44,685 nucleotides of DNA. It comes from Uliginosibacterium gangwonense (GTDB lineage: Bacteria; Pseudomonadota; Gammaproteobacteria; Burkholderiales; Rhodocyclaceae). The position numbers and the translations under genes are program-made. The stretch is from the NCBI GenBank assembly GCA_020723855.1, contig DYIB01000002.1, positions 1-44,685 on the forward strand. The letters are read 5' to 3'. The notes under the pieces were generated by a model that was not told the origin of the DNA, did not search any database, and worked only from the letters and a program-made list of their open reading frames with translations. This document shows positions 1 through 7,559 of the stretch, piece after piece (positions within the stretch are counted from its first letter, which is position 1; each line of letters begins with the position of its first letter).

Positions 1-499
1 AGGAGCGGTCGTCCACCAGGAAGATCTCGTCGCAGGCCAGGGCGAGCTCGTAGCCGCCGCCGGCGGTGGTGCCGTTGCAGGCGGCGATGAACTTCAGGCC
101 CGAATGGCGGCTCGCGTCCTCGATGCCGTTGCGCGTCTCGTTGGTGAACTTGCAGAAATTCACCTTCCAGGCGTGGGAGGACTTGCCCAGCATGAAGATG
201 TTGGCGCCGGAGCAGAAGATGCGCTCCTTGGCACTGGTGACGATCACCGTGCGCACTTCCGGGTGCTCGAAGCGGATGCGCTGCAGGGCGTCGTGCAGTT
301 CGATGTCTACCCCCAGGTCATAGGAATTGAGCTTGAGCTTGTAGCCGGGCTTCAGGCCCGCGTCCTCGTTTACGTCCATCTTCAGGGTGGCGAGGGGACC
401 GTCGAAGGAAAGATGCCAATGTCTGTAGCGGTCCGGGTGGGTCTGGTAATCCACCGGGGGGTTGCTTTGCGAAGTCTGCGTCTCGACTGCGGCGTCCAC
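1..499 (-). CDS. boxC: benzoyl-CoA-dihydrodiol lyase (2,3-epoxybenzoyl-CoA ring opening), 5' part only
   Basis: The first 166 residues of BoxC; the rest lies beyond the left edge. BoxC is a crotonase-superfamily enzyme that opens the epoxidised ring of benzoyl-CoA to the aliphatic dehydroadipyl-CoA semialdehyde with release of formate, in the aerobic box benzoate pathway. The N-terminal block reads VDYQTHPDRYRHW, followed by LKLNSYDLGVDIELHDAL, CSGANIFMLG and NGTTAGGGYELALACDE, which is the BoxC pattern rather than that of a short enoyl-CoA hydratase. I place the start at a GTG at 497-499 because AGGAG lies 6 bases upstream and no ATG fits. The gene heads away from a 290-base control region with a strong promoter, so it is probably the first gene of a box operon. 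Identity is confident from recognised family sequence. Confidence 0.9.
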   Translation of the reverse strand, partial: MDAAVETQTSQSNPPVDYQTHPDRYRHWHLSFDGPLATLKMDVNEDAGLKPGYKLKLNSYDLGVDIELHDALQRIRFEHPEVRTVIVTSAKERIFCSGANIFMLGKSSHAWKVNFCKFTNETRNGIEDASRHSGLKFIAACNGTTAGGGYELALACDEIFLVDDRS

Positions 500-601
500 G
501 TCCGTCTCCTACTGTACAGGGTTGCTTGGGGTTCCTGCGCACCGCGCGGCCCGGATGCCCGCGGGTGGCTTTGCCACTGCCTTCCATCCCGATCGGGTTG
601 C

Positions 602-615
602 GGCAGTTAACCGCA
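602..615. promoter_or_regulatory. putative BoxR/BzdR-type operator, downstream of the -10
   Basis: GGCA-GTTAAC-CGCA, a degenerate version of the perfect palindrome at 719-732 with the same GTTAAC core. It falls just downstream of the predicted transcription start, a typical repressor position. BzdR/BoxR (benzoyl-CoA-responsive regulators of Azoarcus) are known to bind palindromes built on TGCA repeats; that this site is theirs is inference. Confidence 0.5.
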
Positions 616-625
616 TATTCGTGGT

Positions 626-639
626 TGCATAATAATGCA
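626..639. promoter_or_regulatory. putative BoxR/BzdR-type operator over the -10
   Basis: TGCA-TAATAA-TGCA, 14 bases, with both outer TGCA arms perfect. It covers the TATTAT -10 element of the boxC promoter read on the minus strand, so occupancy should exclude RNA polymerase. It has the same spacing as the sites at 602-615 and 719-732. Confidence 0.6.
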
Positions 640-657
640 CTTAGTGGGGTGTGTCAA
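629..657 (-). promoter_or_regulatory. sigma70-type promoter of the box operon
   Basis: On the minus strand TTGACA (657-652) is followed by 17 bases and TATTAT (634-629), one mismatch from a consensus promoter. The expected start of transcription is near 622, giving a leader of about 120 bases before boxC. The -10 element sits exactly inside a TGCA-N6-TGCA palindrome, so a protein on that site would block RNA polymerase. The promoter assignment is inferred from sequence only. Confidence 0.75.
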
Positions 658-673
658 GCAGTAAGATGCATTT

Positions 674-685
674 TTCTCGTGAGAA
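674..685. promoter_or_regulatory. inverted repeat TTCTC-GT-GAGAA upstream of the boxC -35
   Basis: Perfect 5-base arms with a two-base centre, flanked by TGCA at 667-670 and ATGCG at 687-691, giving a longer imperfect symmetry. It lies 17 to 28 bases upstream of the -35. It could be a further repressor half-site pair or the site of a different regulator; its role is not known. Confidence 0.35.
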
Positions 686-718
686 TATGCGTTTTTCCGG
701 AATTCAGATTTGAGATTG

Positions 719-732
719 TGCAGTTAACTGCA
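719..732. promoter_or_regulatory. putative upstream BoxR/BzdR-type operator
   Basis: TGCAGTTAACTGCA is a perfect 14-base palindrome and the best of the three TGCA-N6-TGCA sites around the boxC promoter. It lies about 100 bases upstream of the predicted transcription start. Distant plus proximal sites are compatible with cooperative repression, but this is inferred. Confidence 0.55.
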
Positions 733-791
733 TAAAGTAGTCGGCGCCGGCAGCGAAGACCGGTTGCTGCAGGACGGGCTGTACCGCGTCG

Positions 792-2591
792 TCATGGCCG
801 TGTTCGCGCCCCGGCGGCCATCGGGCACGGCCGGCGCGCCACGAAGATGCCGCTGCCGCTGTGCTTGGCGCGGCGCTTGGCCGCGGCGGCGGCCGACGCG
901 ACTTCTTCCGGGTTCTTGTAGTCGCCGGGGGAAACGCGCACGGCGCCGGCGGCGATGGTGGTCAAGGGGAAGAAGCTGCGGTTGCCGTGGCGGTCCTCCC
1001 CGGTGATGCCGCCGGCGATCACGTCCTCGGCGTCGAAGAAGCGCCGCGCCCGCTCGTTGAAATCACGCACGATGAGCATGCAGCGTGCGTGCCAGTCGTC
1101 GCTCTGGAACAGCACCACGAAGTCATCGCCGCCCACATGGCCGACGAAGTCGCGCAGGGGATCGCAGCGGGAGGCGATGATGCCGGCCGCCAGCTTGATC
1201 ATCTCGTCGCCGCGCCAATAGCCGTACTGATCGTTGAAGGGCTTGAAGTTGTTCAGGTCGAAGTAGGCGGCGCAGAAGGGCACGCCGCTGGAGAGCAGCC
1301 GCGAGATGTGCTCAGTGATGGGAATGTTGCCGGGCAGGAAGGTGAGCGGGTTGGCGTGGCGCGCCGCTTCCACGCGCAGCTCGGTCACCGCCCGCACCAG
1401 GCTCTCGCCGGTACCGATGCCCAGATACCGGCCGCCGTCGGTGATGATGTAGCCGTCGCTGAGGTAGCGCTGGTCTTCCCCGGTGAGCACGCTGTCCAGG
1501 CAGTCCAGCGGCGTGGAGCGCTCGATGAGCAGGGGCGCCGGGTTCATGAAGGTGGTGCACGGCCGCTTGCCGTAGATCTCCCGGTGGAAGGGCCTGGAGT
1601 AGCGGTCCATGAAGCCGTGCCGGTTGATGAGACCGACAGGGCGCTCGTGGTCCACGACGGCCAGGGCGTGCAGCTCGGGATAGGAAGCGAAAATGCCGAC
1701 CAGCGCGTCGTTGGGCGTGCCCGGCGTGACCGAGGGGGCGGTGACGAGCAGCTTCTCCACGGTCGCTTTGACGCTTTGCCGCGGCGGTGTTTCCGGATAG
1801 ACGGCGATCTTGTGCGATTCCAGCACCGCGGCGGCGTAGGCCGGGATGGCGGCGTCCGGCCGCTTGTCGGGGCGGCCCAGGAAGTAGCCCTGACCGTAGG
1901 CCACGCCCAGGTCGCGCAGGATGGCCAGTTCCGCTTCCGTCTCGATCCCCTCGGCCACCAGCGGGCTGCCGAAGACGTCGGACAAGCGCAGCATGGCTTT
2001 CAGGAACTCCACCTTGCGGCTGTCCGCCTGGATGTCGCGCGTGAAGTAGCTGTCGATCTTCACCATGTCCGGCCTGATTTCCGCCCACAAGCGCAGGCTG
2101 GAGCGGCCGTCGCCGAAGTCGTCGAGCGCGAGGCAGACGCCCAGGGCGCGCAGGGTGGCGAGCGAGGCGAGCAGGCGATCGGTGGATTCCACCCGTTCGT
2201 GCTCGGTCAGCTCGAGCACGATGCGGTTGGGCGGAAAGCCGGCTTCGATGGCGGCGCGCACCAGCTCGCCGCCCTGGTGGGCGCCGAAGCGTTCGATGGC
2301 CGGCGCGCCGGCATTCAGGAACAGCTTGCCGGGCAGAGCCAGCTTGGCGAAACCGCGTATCGCCGTCTCGCAGCAGGCGATCTCGAGCCGGCCCGTGAGT
2401 CCGTGGGCCCGGGCCGCGCCGAACAGGCGGTCCGGGCGATGGAACTCCGAACCGTCGGGGCCGCGGATCAGTGCCTCGTAGGCATACACCTGTCCGGTCT
2501 CCATGCTGACGAGGGGCTGGAATACGGGATAAAGGCGCCCGTCGTCGATCAGCTGCGCAAGATCGTCGCGGGTACTCGGTTGCGATGGCAT
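792..2591 (-). CDS. EAL-CBS-GGDEF cyclic-di-GMP protein
   Basis: A 599-residue cytoplasmic protein. An EAL phosphodiesterase domain covers about 10-250, with the usual catalytic landmarks visible: E39-A40-L41, the glutamate of ELTE (about 127), DD157-158, K178, E214 and Q234. A CBS-pair-like region follows at about 275-400, then a diguanylate-cyclase-like domain at about 410-585. The GGDEF signature reads GGDDF (487-491), so cyclase activity is uncertain, while the EAL half looks competent. The likely net role is c-di-GMP hydrolysis gated by the CBS pair. I chose the ATG at 2589-2591 (MPSQPSTRDD) because GGAGA lies 6 bases upstream; the open frame runs further back to 3023 but that part has no domain-like character. 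Last gene of the signalling island. Confidence 0.85.
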   Translation of the reverse strand: MPSQPSTRDDLAQLIDDGRLYPVFQPLVSMETGQVYAYEALIRGPDGSEFHRPDRLFGAARAHGLTGRLEIACCETAIRGFAKLALPGKLFLNAGAPAIERFGAHQGGELVRAAIEAGFPPNRIVLELTEHERVESTDRLLASLATLRALGVCLALDDFGDGRSSLRLWAEIRPDMVKIDSYFTRDIQADSRKVEFLKAMLRLSDVFGSPLVAEGIETEAELAILRDLGVAYGQGYFLGRPDKRPDAAIPAYAAAVLESHKIAVYPETPPRQSVKATVEKLLVTAPSVTPGTPNDALVGIFASYPELHALAVVDHERPVGLINRHGFMDRYSRPFHREIYGKRPCTTFMNPAPLLIERSTPLDCLDSVLTGEDQRYLSDGYIITDGGRYLGIGTGESLVRAVTELRVEAARHANPLTFLPGNIPITEHISRLLSSGVPFCAAYFDLNNFKPFNDQYGYWRGDEMIKLAAGIIASRCDPLRDFVGHVGGDDFVVLFQSDDWHARCMLIVRDFNERARRFFDAEDVIAGGITGEDRHGNRSFFPLTTIAAGAVRVSPGDYKNPEEVASAAAAAKRRAKHSGSGIFVARRPCPMAAGARTRP

Positions 2592-3056
2592 TTCTTCTCC
2601 GGCCAAATCTGTTGGAAACGGCAGCGGCAACGGCTCGATGGTGGAGAACTTGAATGAATTTTTTCTTACGGGCGGGGCCGGCGCGTGCCGCTTTAACGCA
2701 AACATCATCTGGCCGTCATCGCGCCGTCGCAGCCCGGCTTCAAGCATGCGACCCATGCAGTGCCAAGCCATAAGTACAGCGGCTACTATGGCTTCGGCTG
2801 GTTGCGTCGACCGATAGCCGCCTACCTGCGCTGTTTCCATAACCGCGCCGACGCCTGCCCTGCTGACGGTGTTGGGCGTGCGGCTGCAGGCCGTGGGCGC
2901 GCCCGTGACGCGGCACGGCTTGCCGGGGTACACATCCTGCCCGAGCTGTGCGCCTTGGGTCCGCGACGGCAGCTTGCCGCGCGTGCGCAGGAGATGATCG
3001 CGGCGCGCCTGGCGGCGCTGCACCGTGGCGGCCGGACCGAGGCGGATGGGGGCGGC
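2592..3056. other. 465-base stretch with no confident gene
   Basis: Between the Ser/Thr kinase stop and the EAL-CBS-GGDEF start. The minus-strand frame of the downstream gene stays open through most of it but encodes low-complexity, family-less sequence. On the plus strand about 2840-3050 one frame reads like a protein tail (containing RLAGVHILPELCALGPRRQ and AQEMIAARLAALH), without a start or known family. I see no clear promoter, terminator or repeat; the downstream gene's promoter probably lies here. Confidence 0.3.
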
Positions 3057-5096
3057 TCATTCCACAACCAGGCGGCGGTCCGGATGGCTCGCGTCCACCC
3101 AGTAGAGCCGCCACCATTCGTCGATCTGGCGCGCGGTCCAGGGATGGGCGGCGAGAATGCGCTCGAGGGCTTCGCCCATCTCGGCCGCACTGGCCGGGCG
3201 CCCGGCCGGATCCTTGGCCAGGCAGCGCGCGAGCAGCTCGTCCAGCTCGCGCGGCACGGCGGCGTGGGCCGAGGCGCGGGGCGGCGGCGTGTGCAGTATC
3301 TGGTAGGTCAGGTCGTGGGCGTTCTCGGTCTCGAACAGGCGCCTGCCAGTGAGCAGGTAGTAGCCCACGGCGCCTAGGGAATAGAGGTCGCTGCGCGCGT
3401 CCACCTTGCCTGGCTCGCGGATGCGTTCCGGCGCCATGTAGAGGGGCGTGCCGAGGATGCGCAGGGAACTGGTGAGATCGCGCGTGTCGCTGGCGTCCAG
3501 TTGCTTGACCAAGCCGAAGTCGAGCACCTTCACCACGTCGTTCTGCCCCGCTACGCGGCACACCATGATGTTCTGCGGTTTGATGTCGCGGTGGATCAGA
3601 CCCAGGTCATGGGCCTCGGCGAGGGAAGCGCATACCTGGCGCAGCAGGTGGGCGGCGCGCGCCGCGGGCACCGGGCCGTAGCGCTCCACCAGGTCGGACA
3701 GGGCCAGGCCCTCCAGGAATTCCATGGCGTAGTACAGCGTTGCGCCGGGTCCCTGGCCGAAATCGTAAATGGCGATGGTGTTGGGATGGCGCAGCGTGCT
3801 GGCGAGCTGCACTTCCCGCTGGAAGCGGGCGGTCCATTCATCCGTGGTGGATTGGGGCTTGAGCACCTTGACGGCGACGGCCCGGTTCAGCAGGCGATGG
3901 TGCGCCAGGTACACGGTGCTGATGGCGCCTTCGCCGATTGTCCGCACCAGCCGGTAGGGTCCGATGCTGCGCGGGGCCTGCTTGCCGCGCAGCCGGTCGG
4001 TCAGCTTGTCCAGGGAGACGAAGGCGCTGAGCCAGACCAGGGCCATCAGCACCATGACCGCCGCCAGCCCGATGTTGAGGTAGCGCAGCGGCGCGTAGGC
4101 TTCGGCTGCCGCCATTTCCAGTGCCACGCCCATGTCGTGGCGCGCCAGCCAGCGCCAGGCGCCGATGACTTCCTCGCCCAGGTAGTTGTGGTAAGGCTCG
4201 AGCAACAGTCCGGCGCGTTCGGCGCGCTGCGGCTCGTGGCGCGCGGCGATGGCGGCGGCGGCCAGCCGGGTGAGGGGCCGCGCCTGCGGACGCGCGGCGT
4301 CCGCCGGATCGGTGCCCAGGGAGGGATCGCGCACGTGCAGGGCGAGGATGGAGCTGTCGCCGGCGCCCGCCGCCAGCAATCCCCGCTGCGCGGCCTCGCG
4401 CAGGTAGCGTGTCTCGCTGAGCATGATGCCGTCGGCATCGAAGGCGTAGGCCTCTCCCGTGCGCCCCGGGCGCGCGATCTTGAGCACGTCGGCGAAGGCC
4501 TGGTTGGCGATGTGGCCGAGACCGAGGATGGCGATCACGTCGCCCTCGGCGTTCTTCACCGGCGTTTCCACCCATACCAGGGGCCGGTCGAAGGCGACGG
4601 ACTCGGGCTCCACCACCCGCACTCTCTCGTGCTGCGGCGGGATGAAGCGTGACTCGCCGCGCAGCACCGGTGCCAGTTGCTGCATCGTCTCGGGCGTGAC
4701 GGTGCGGCCGAGGTAGCCGGGATGACGCGAGACGGCGATGCGGCCGCGGGCGTCGATCACATGGGCGGCCACGGCCCTCCCCTCCGGCGGCAGCAGCAGT
4801 TCCAGCAGGGCACGGCGCTCGGGGGAATCCCCGAGGGCCGCCGCATCGCCGCGCGCGGCGATGCGCATGACGGCATCCAGGCGCCGGCGCACGCGCGGGT
4901 CGGCCGCCCATTGCCGGGCGTCGTGCAACTGCTCGGCGATCCACAGATCCAGCACCTCGATCTGGGTGTTGAGCAGGGTGGTGAGATTGGCGGCACGGAT
5001 CTCGCGCAGGGAGTTCGCCACGTTCCGATAGGTCCACAGCCCTGCCAGCAGCAGTGCCAGGAGCAGCAACAGAAGCGCGAGCCGTGCGCGGTTCAT
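3057..5096 (-). CDS. membrane-anchored Hanks-type Ser/Thr protein kinase with extracytoplasmic sensor
   Basis: A 679-residue protein. A first membrane segment (about 6-22) is followed by a roughly 310-residue extracytoplasmic region resembling Cache/PDC-type sensors (blocks such as PVKNAEGDVIAILGLGHI and AYAFDADGIMLSETR), then a second membrane segment (about 342-361). A complete cytoplasmic kinase domain starts near 380. It has the glycine loop IGEGAISTVYLA, K410, HRDIKPQN (502-509), DFG (526-528) and APE (555-557), so it should be active. The kinase sits inside out relative to many PknB proteins, with the sensor N-terminal. No substrate is evident; the neighbouring receivers, ATPase and c-di-GMP proteins are candidates by context only. 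A repeat element separates it from the preceding gene, so it may have its own transcript. Confidence 0.88.
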   Translation of the reverse strand: MNRARLALLLLLLALLLAGLWTYRNVANSLREIRAANLTTLLNTQIEVLDLWIAEQLHDARQWAADPRVRRRLDAVMRIAARGDAAALGDSPERRALLELLLPPEGRAVAAHVIDARGRIAVSRHPGYLGRTVTPETMQQLAPVLRGESRFIPPQHERVRVVEPESVAFDRPLVWVETPVKNAEGDVIAILGLGHIANQAFADVLKIARPGRTGEAYAFDADGIMLSETRYLREAAQRGLLAAGAGDSSILALHVRDPSLGTDPADAARPQARPLTRLAAAAIAARHEPQRAERAGLLLEPYHNYLGEEVIGAWRWLARHDMGVALEMAAAEAYAPLRYLNIGLAAVMVLMALVWLSAFVSLDKLTDRLRGKQAPRSIGPYRLVRTIGEGAISTVYLAHHRLLNRAVAVKVLKPQSTTDEWTARFQREVQLASTLRHPNTIAIYDFGQGPGATLYYAMEFLEGLALSDLVERYGPVPAARAAHLLRQVCASLAEAHDLGLIHRDIKPQNIMVCRVAGQNDVVKVLDFGLVKQLDASDTRDLTSSLRILGTPLYMAPERIREPGKVDARSDLYSLGAVGYYLLTGRRLFETENAHDLTYQILHTPPPRASAHAAVPRELDELLARCLAKDPAGRPASAAEMGEALERILAAHPWTARQIDEWWRLYWVDASHPDRRLVVE

Positions 5097-5150
5097 GGCG
5101 TCGGGGAGGCGCTTGGTGTAAGAGTCAGCCCAATGATCCTTGCAACCGCA

Positions 5151-5299
5151 GTTGAAAACCGCCTTCGACGCAAAGATCGCAAAGACGCAGAGGCCGCAAA
5201 GAACGACCTCACCCTTTGGGTGTCGGCCATCCTTCAGGATTTTCCTTTGCGTCCTTTGCGATGCTTCGCGTCCTTTGCGTTAAGTGCGGTTTTCAGGAT
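5151..5299. repeat. CGCAAAG-type intergenic inverted-repeat element, copy 1
   Basis: About 150 bases between the RR-ATPase and Ser/Thr kinase genes. The left arm runs from TTGAAAACCGC through serial CGCAAAG units; the right arm carries the complementary CCTTTGCG units and ends in GCGGTTTTCAGGAT. The two arms would form a long imperfect hairpin. A second copy lies at 27269-27402 with almost the same sequence; copy 1 has one extra CTTTGCG unit in its right arm. Dispersed non-coding repeat; function unknown. Confidence 0.8.
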
Positions 5300-5327
5300 G
5301 ATGCCACAGGATCACGGCTTCGGCCGT

Positions 5328-7556
5328 TCACTGGGGCCCGAGCACGCGCAGCACCTCTTCCAGGGTCGTCTGCCCCCGGGCCACCTTGTCCATGGCATCC
5401 TCGAACAGGGAGCGTGTGCCCAGCCCGCGCGCCGTGTGCACCAATTCCAGGGTGCCGGCGCCAGTGGCGATGAGATGGCGCAGGTTGTCGTCGGGCACCA
5501 GCACCTCGTACAGGCCCAGGCGCCCCTTGTAGCCGCTGCCGTGGCATTCGCGGCAGCCGCGGCCGCGATGGGCCGGGGTCAGTGCCGGGTCGAGGGCGGG
5601 AGACAGTTTTTTCAGCAGGCTGGCGTCCGGCTTGATCTCCTCCCGGCAATGGCTGCAGATGCGCCGCACCAGGCGCTGGGCGACGATGGCTTCCAGGGCG
5701 GTCGCCACCACGTAGGGCTTCAGGCCCAGGTCGAGCAGGCGCGACACGGTGGCGATGGCCGAGTTGGTGTGCAGCGTGGAGAACACCTGGTGGCCCGTCA
5801 GGGCCGCGTGGAAAGCCACTTCGGCCGTCTCGAAATCGCGGATCTCGCCCAGCAGGATCACGTCCGGGTCCTGGCGCAGGATGGAGCGCAGCACCACCGG
5901 GAAGGTGAGGCCGATCTTCTCGCGGATGTGCACCTGGCCGGCGATGTCCAGGTAGTACTCGACCGGATCCTCAATGGTGACATAGTTCTTCGCCGGCGTG
6001 GCGTTGTGCTGCAGCAGGCTGTACAGAGTGGTGGTCTTGCCGCTGCCGGTGGGGCCGGTGGCGAGGATGATGCCCTGGGGCTTGGACACGGCGTATTCGA
6101 TGCGGCGCAGGTCGTCGGCGGCGAAGCCCAGCTCGTGCAGGCTCAGCACCGCGGCGTTGCGGTCCAGGATGCGCATGACGATCTTCTCGCCGTTGATGGT
6201 CGGCAGGGTCGAGATGCGCAGGTCCACCACGCGCATGGGCGTCTTCACCGTGATGCGGCCGTCCTGGGGGCGGCGCCGCTCGCTGATGTCCAGCTCGGAC
6301 ATCACCTTGAGGCGCGACACGAAAGACTGGTGCAACTGATGCGGGATCTGGATCTTGTCCTGCAGGATGCCGTCGATGCGGTAACGCACCATGACGTTCT
6401 TGGTGCGCGGCTGCACGTGGATGTCGCTGGCGCCCAGGCGGATGGCTTCCAGGATCACCGAGTTCACCAGGCGGATGGCGGGCGGCTCCTCGGTGCCGTG
6501 GAGCAGGTCCTCCAGGGAGAGATCCTGGTCCTCGTCGTCGATGACCACCTCGATGCCCTCGATGGGGTCCACGAGCTGGGCGATGGTCTCCAGGTCGGCC
6601 AGATCGGTCGCCGACACGCCATAGACCTCGGCGATCTTGGCTTCGATCGCCTTGCTCGGGGCCAGCACCGGCCGGATGTCCAGGCCGGTGACGAAGCGCA
6701 GGTCGTCCAGCAGCCCGCTGTCCAGGGGATCGGCCATGGCCAGCGTCAGGCGCTTGCCCTCCAGCTTGATGGGCACCACCCACTGTTTCTTGCACATGGA
6801 ATGGGGAATGAGCGAGGCCACGGTGGGATCCACCGCCACTTCTTCCAGTGCCACTTCCTCCACCAGCAGCTCGGTGCGCAGGATGCGGTGAATGGCCTTC
6901 TCGTCCGCCCAGCCCCGGTCCAGGATCAGCCTGATGGCCGGCTCCTTGCGCGTCTGCTGCAGGCGATACAGCTCCTGCACCTGCTGCAGGTTGAGCAGGT
7001 TGCGCTTGTTGAGCATGATCGCGATCTGGCTGCGGTTGGTGACCGCGAACCTGGCGAGCTGGTCCAGCTCCTTGGCCTTGGCGGCATTCTCCTCCTTGAG
7101 CCGGCGGTTCTTCGCCATCAGCGCCTGCTGTTCCAGGGCCAGGGCCACGGTGACGCGCAGGTCGTCGTCGTTCCAGGGCTTGAGGATGAACTTGTAAACG
7201 GCACCGGACTTGACCGCTGCCATCACCGCCGAGACATCGGCATGGCCCGTGAGCATGATGCGTATCGCCTCCGGCTGCAGGCTGCGCGCCTGGCGCAGCA
7301 GCTCGCCGCCGTTCATGCCCGGCATCATGAAGTCCGAGATGAGGAGCTGGAACGGGCGCTCGCGCAGGCGCGCCAGTCCCTCTTCGCCGCTGCCGGCGGT
7401 GACGATGTCGTAGTTCTCCTGGCGGAACACCCGGCGCAGGGCGCTGAGCACATTGGGCTCGTCATCCACCAGCAGGATGCTGTAGCGCACGGCGTCCTTG
7501 GAGGCCGCGGCAGCGGGCTCGTCTGGCGCGCCGGTGAACAGGGAGGCGTAGGACAT
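5328..7556 (-). CDS. receiver domain fused to a GspE/PilB-family secretion or pilus ATPase
   Basis: A 742-residue fusion. Residues 25-145 are a receiver with D31-D32, phosphoacceptor D75 (LLISDFMMP) and K126 in an LKPW motif. After a short coiled linker comes a T2SSE_N/MshEN-like region (about 180-315), then the full ATPase core. The core has ASDIH, Walker A GPTGSGKTT (501-509), an aspartate box, Walker B VILLGEIRD, the His box STLHTN, and a C-x2-C...C-x2-C zinc site (C634, C637, C668, C671). This family hexamerises and powers pilus extension or type II secretion. A fused receiver implies direct control by phosphorylation. The gene lies 3 bases after the histidine kinase stop, so that kinase is the likely partner. 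No other pilus or Gsp gene is in the window, so the machine it drives is unknown. Confidence 0.9.
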   Translation of the reverse strand: MSYASLFTGAPDEPAAAASKDAVRYSILLVDDEPNVLSALRRVFRQENYDIVTAGSGEEGLARLRERPFQLLISDFMMPGMNGGELLRQARSLQPEAIRIMLTGHADVSAVMAAVKSGAVYKFILKPWNDDDLRVTVALALEQQALMAKNRRLKEENAAKAKELDQLARFAVTNRSQIAIMLNKRNLLNLQQVQELYRLQQTRKEPAIRLILDRGWADEKAIHRILRTELLVEEVALEEVAVDPTVASLIPHSMCKKQWVVPIKLEGKRLTLAMADPLDSGLLDDLRFVTGLDIRPVLAPSKAIEAKIAEVYGVSATDLADLETIAQLVDPIEGIEVVIDDEDQDLSLEDLLHGTEEPPAIRLVNSVILEAIRLGASDIHVQPRTKNVMVRYRIDGILQDKIQIPHQLHQSFVSRLKVMSELDISERRRPQDGRITVKTPMRVVDLRISTLPTINGEKIVMRILDRNAAVLSLHELGFAADDLRRIEYAVSKPQGIILATGPTGSGKTTTLYSLLQHNATPAKNYVTIEDPVEYYLDIAGQVHIREKIGLTFPVVLRSILRQDPDVILLGEIRDFETAEVAFHAALTGHQVFSTLHTNSAIATVSRLLDLGLKPYVVATALEAIVAQRLVRRICSHCREEIKPDASLLKKLSPALDPALTPAHRGRGCRECHGSGYKGRLGLYEVLVPDDNLRHLIATGAGTLELVHTARGLGTRSLFEDAMDKVARGQTTLEEVLRVLGPQ

Positions 7557-7559
7557 GGC

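Noticed and set aside
2740-2775. A sigma54 promoter, suggested by TGGCAC on the minus strand upstream of the EAL gene
   Set aside because: The required GC/TTGC element at the right spacing is missing.
2592-3023. An N-terminal extension of the EAL-CBS-GGDEF protein by 144 residues
   Set aside because: The added sequence has no domain character, and the internal ATG at 2591 has a good ribosome site directly before the EAL domain.
5151-5299. A c-di-GMP (GEMM) riboswitch, suggested by GCAAAG motifs near c-di-GMP genes
   Set aside because: The GCAAAG units are serial parts of an inverted repeat that also occurs at a site unrelated to c-di-GMP (27269-27402); the GEMM tetraloop-receptor pattern is absent.
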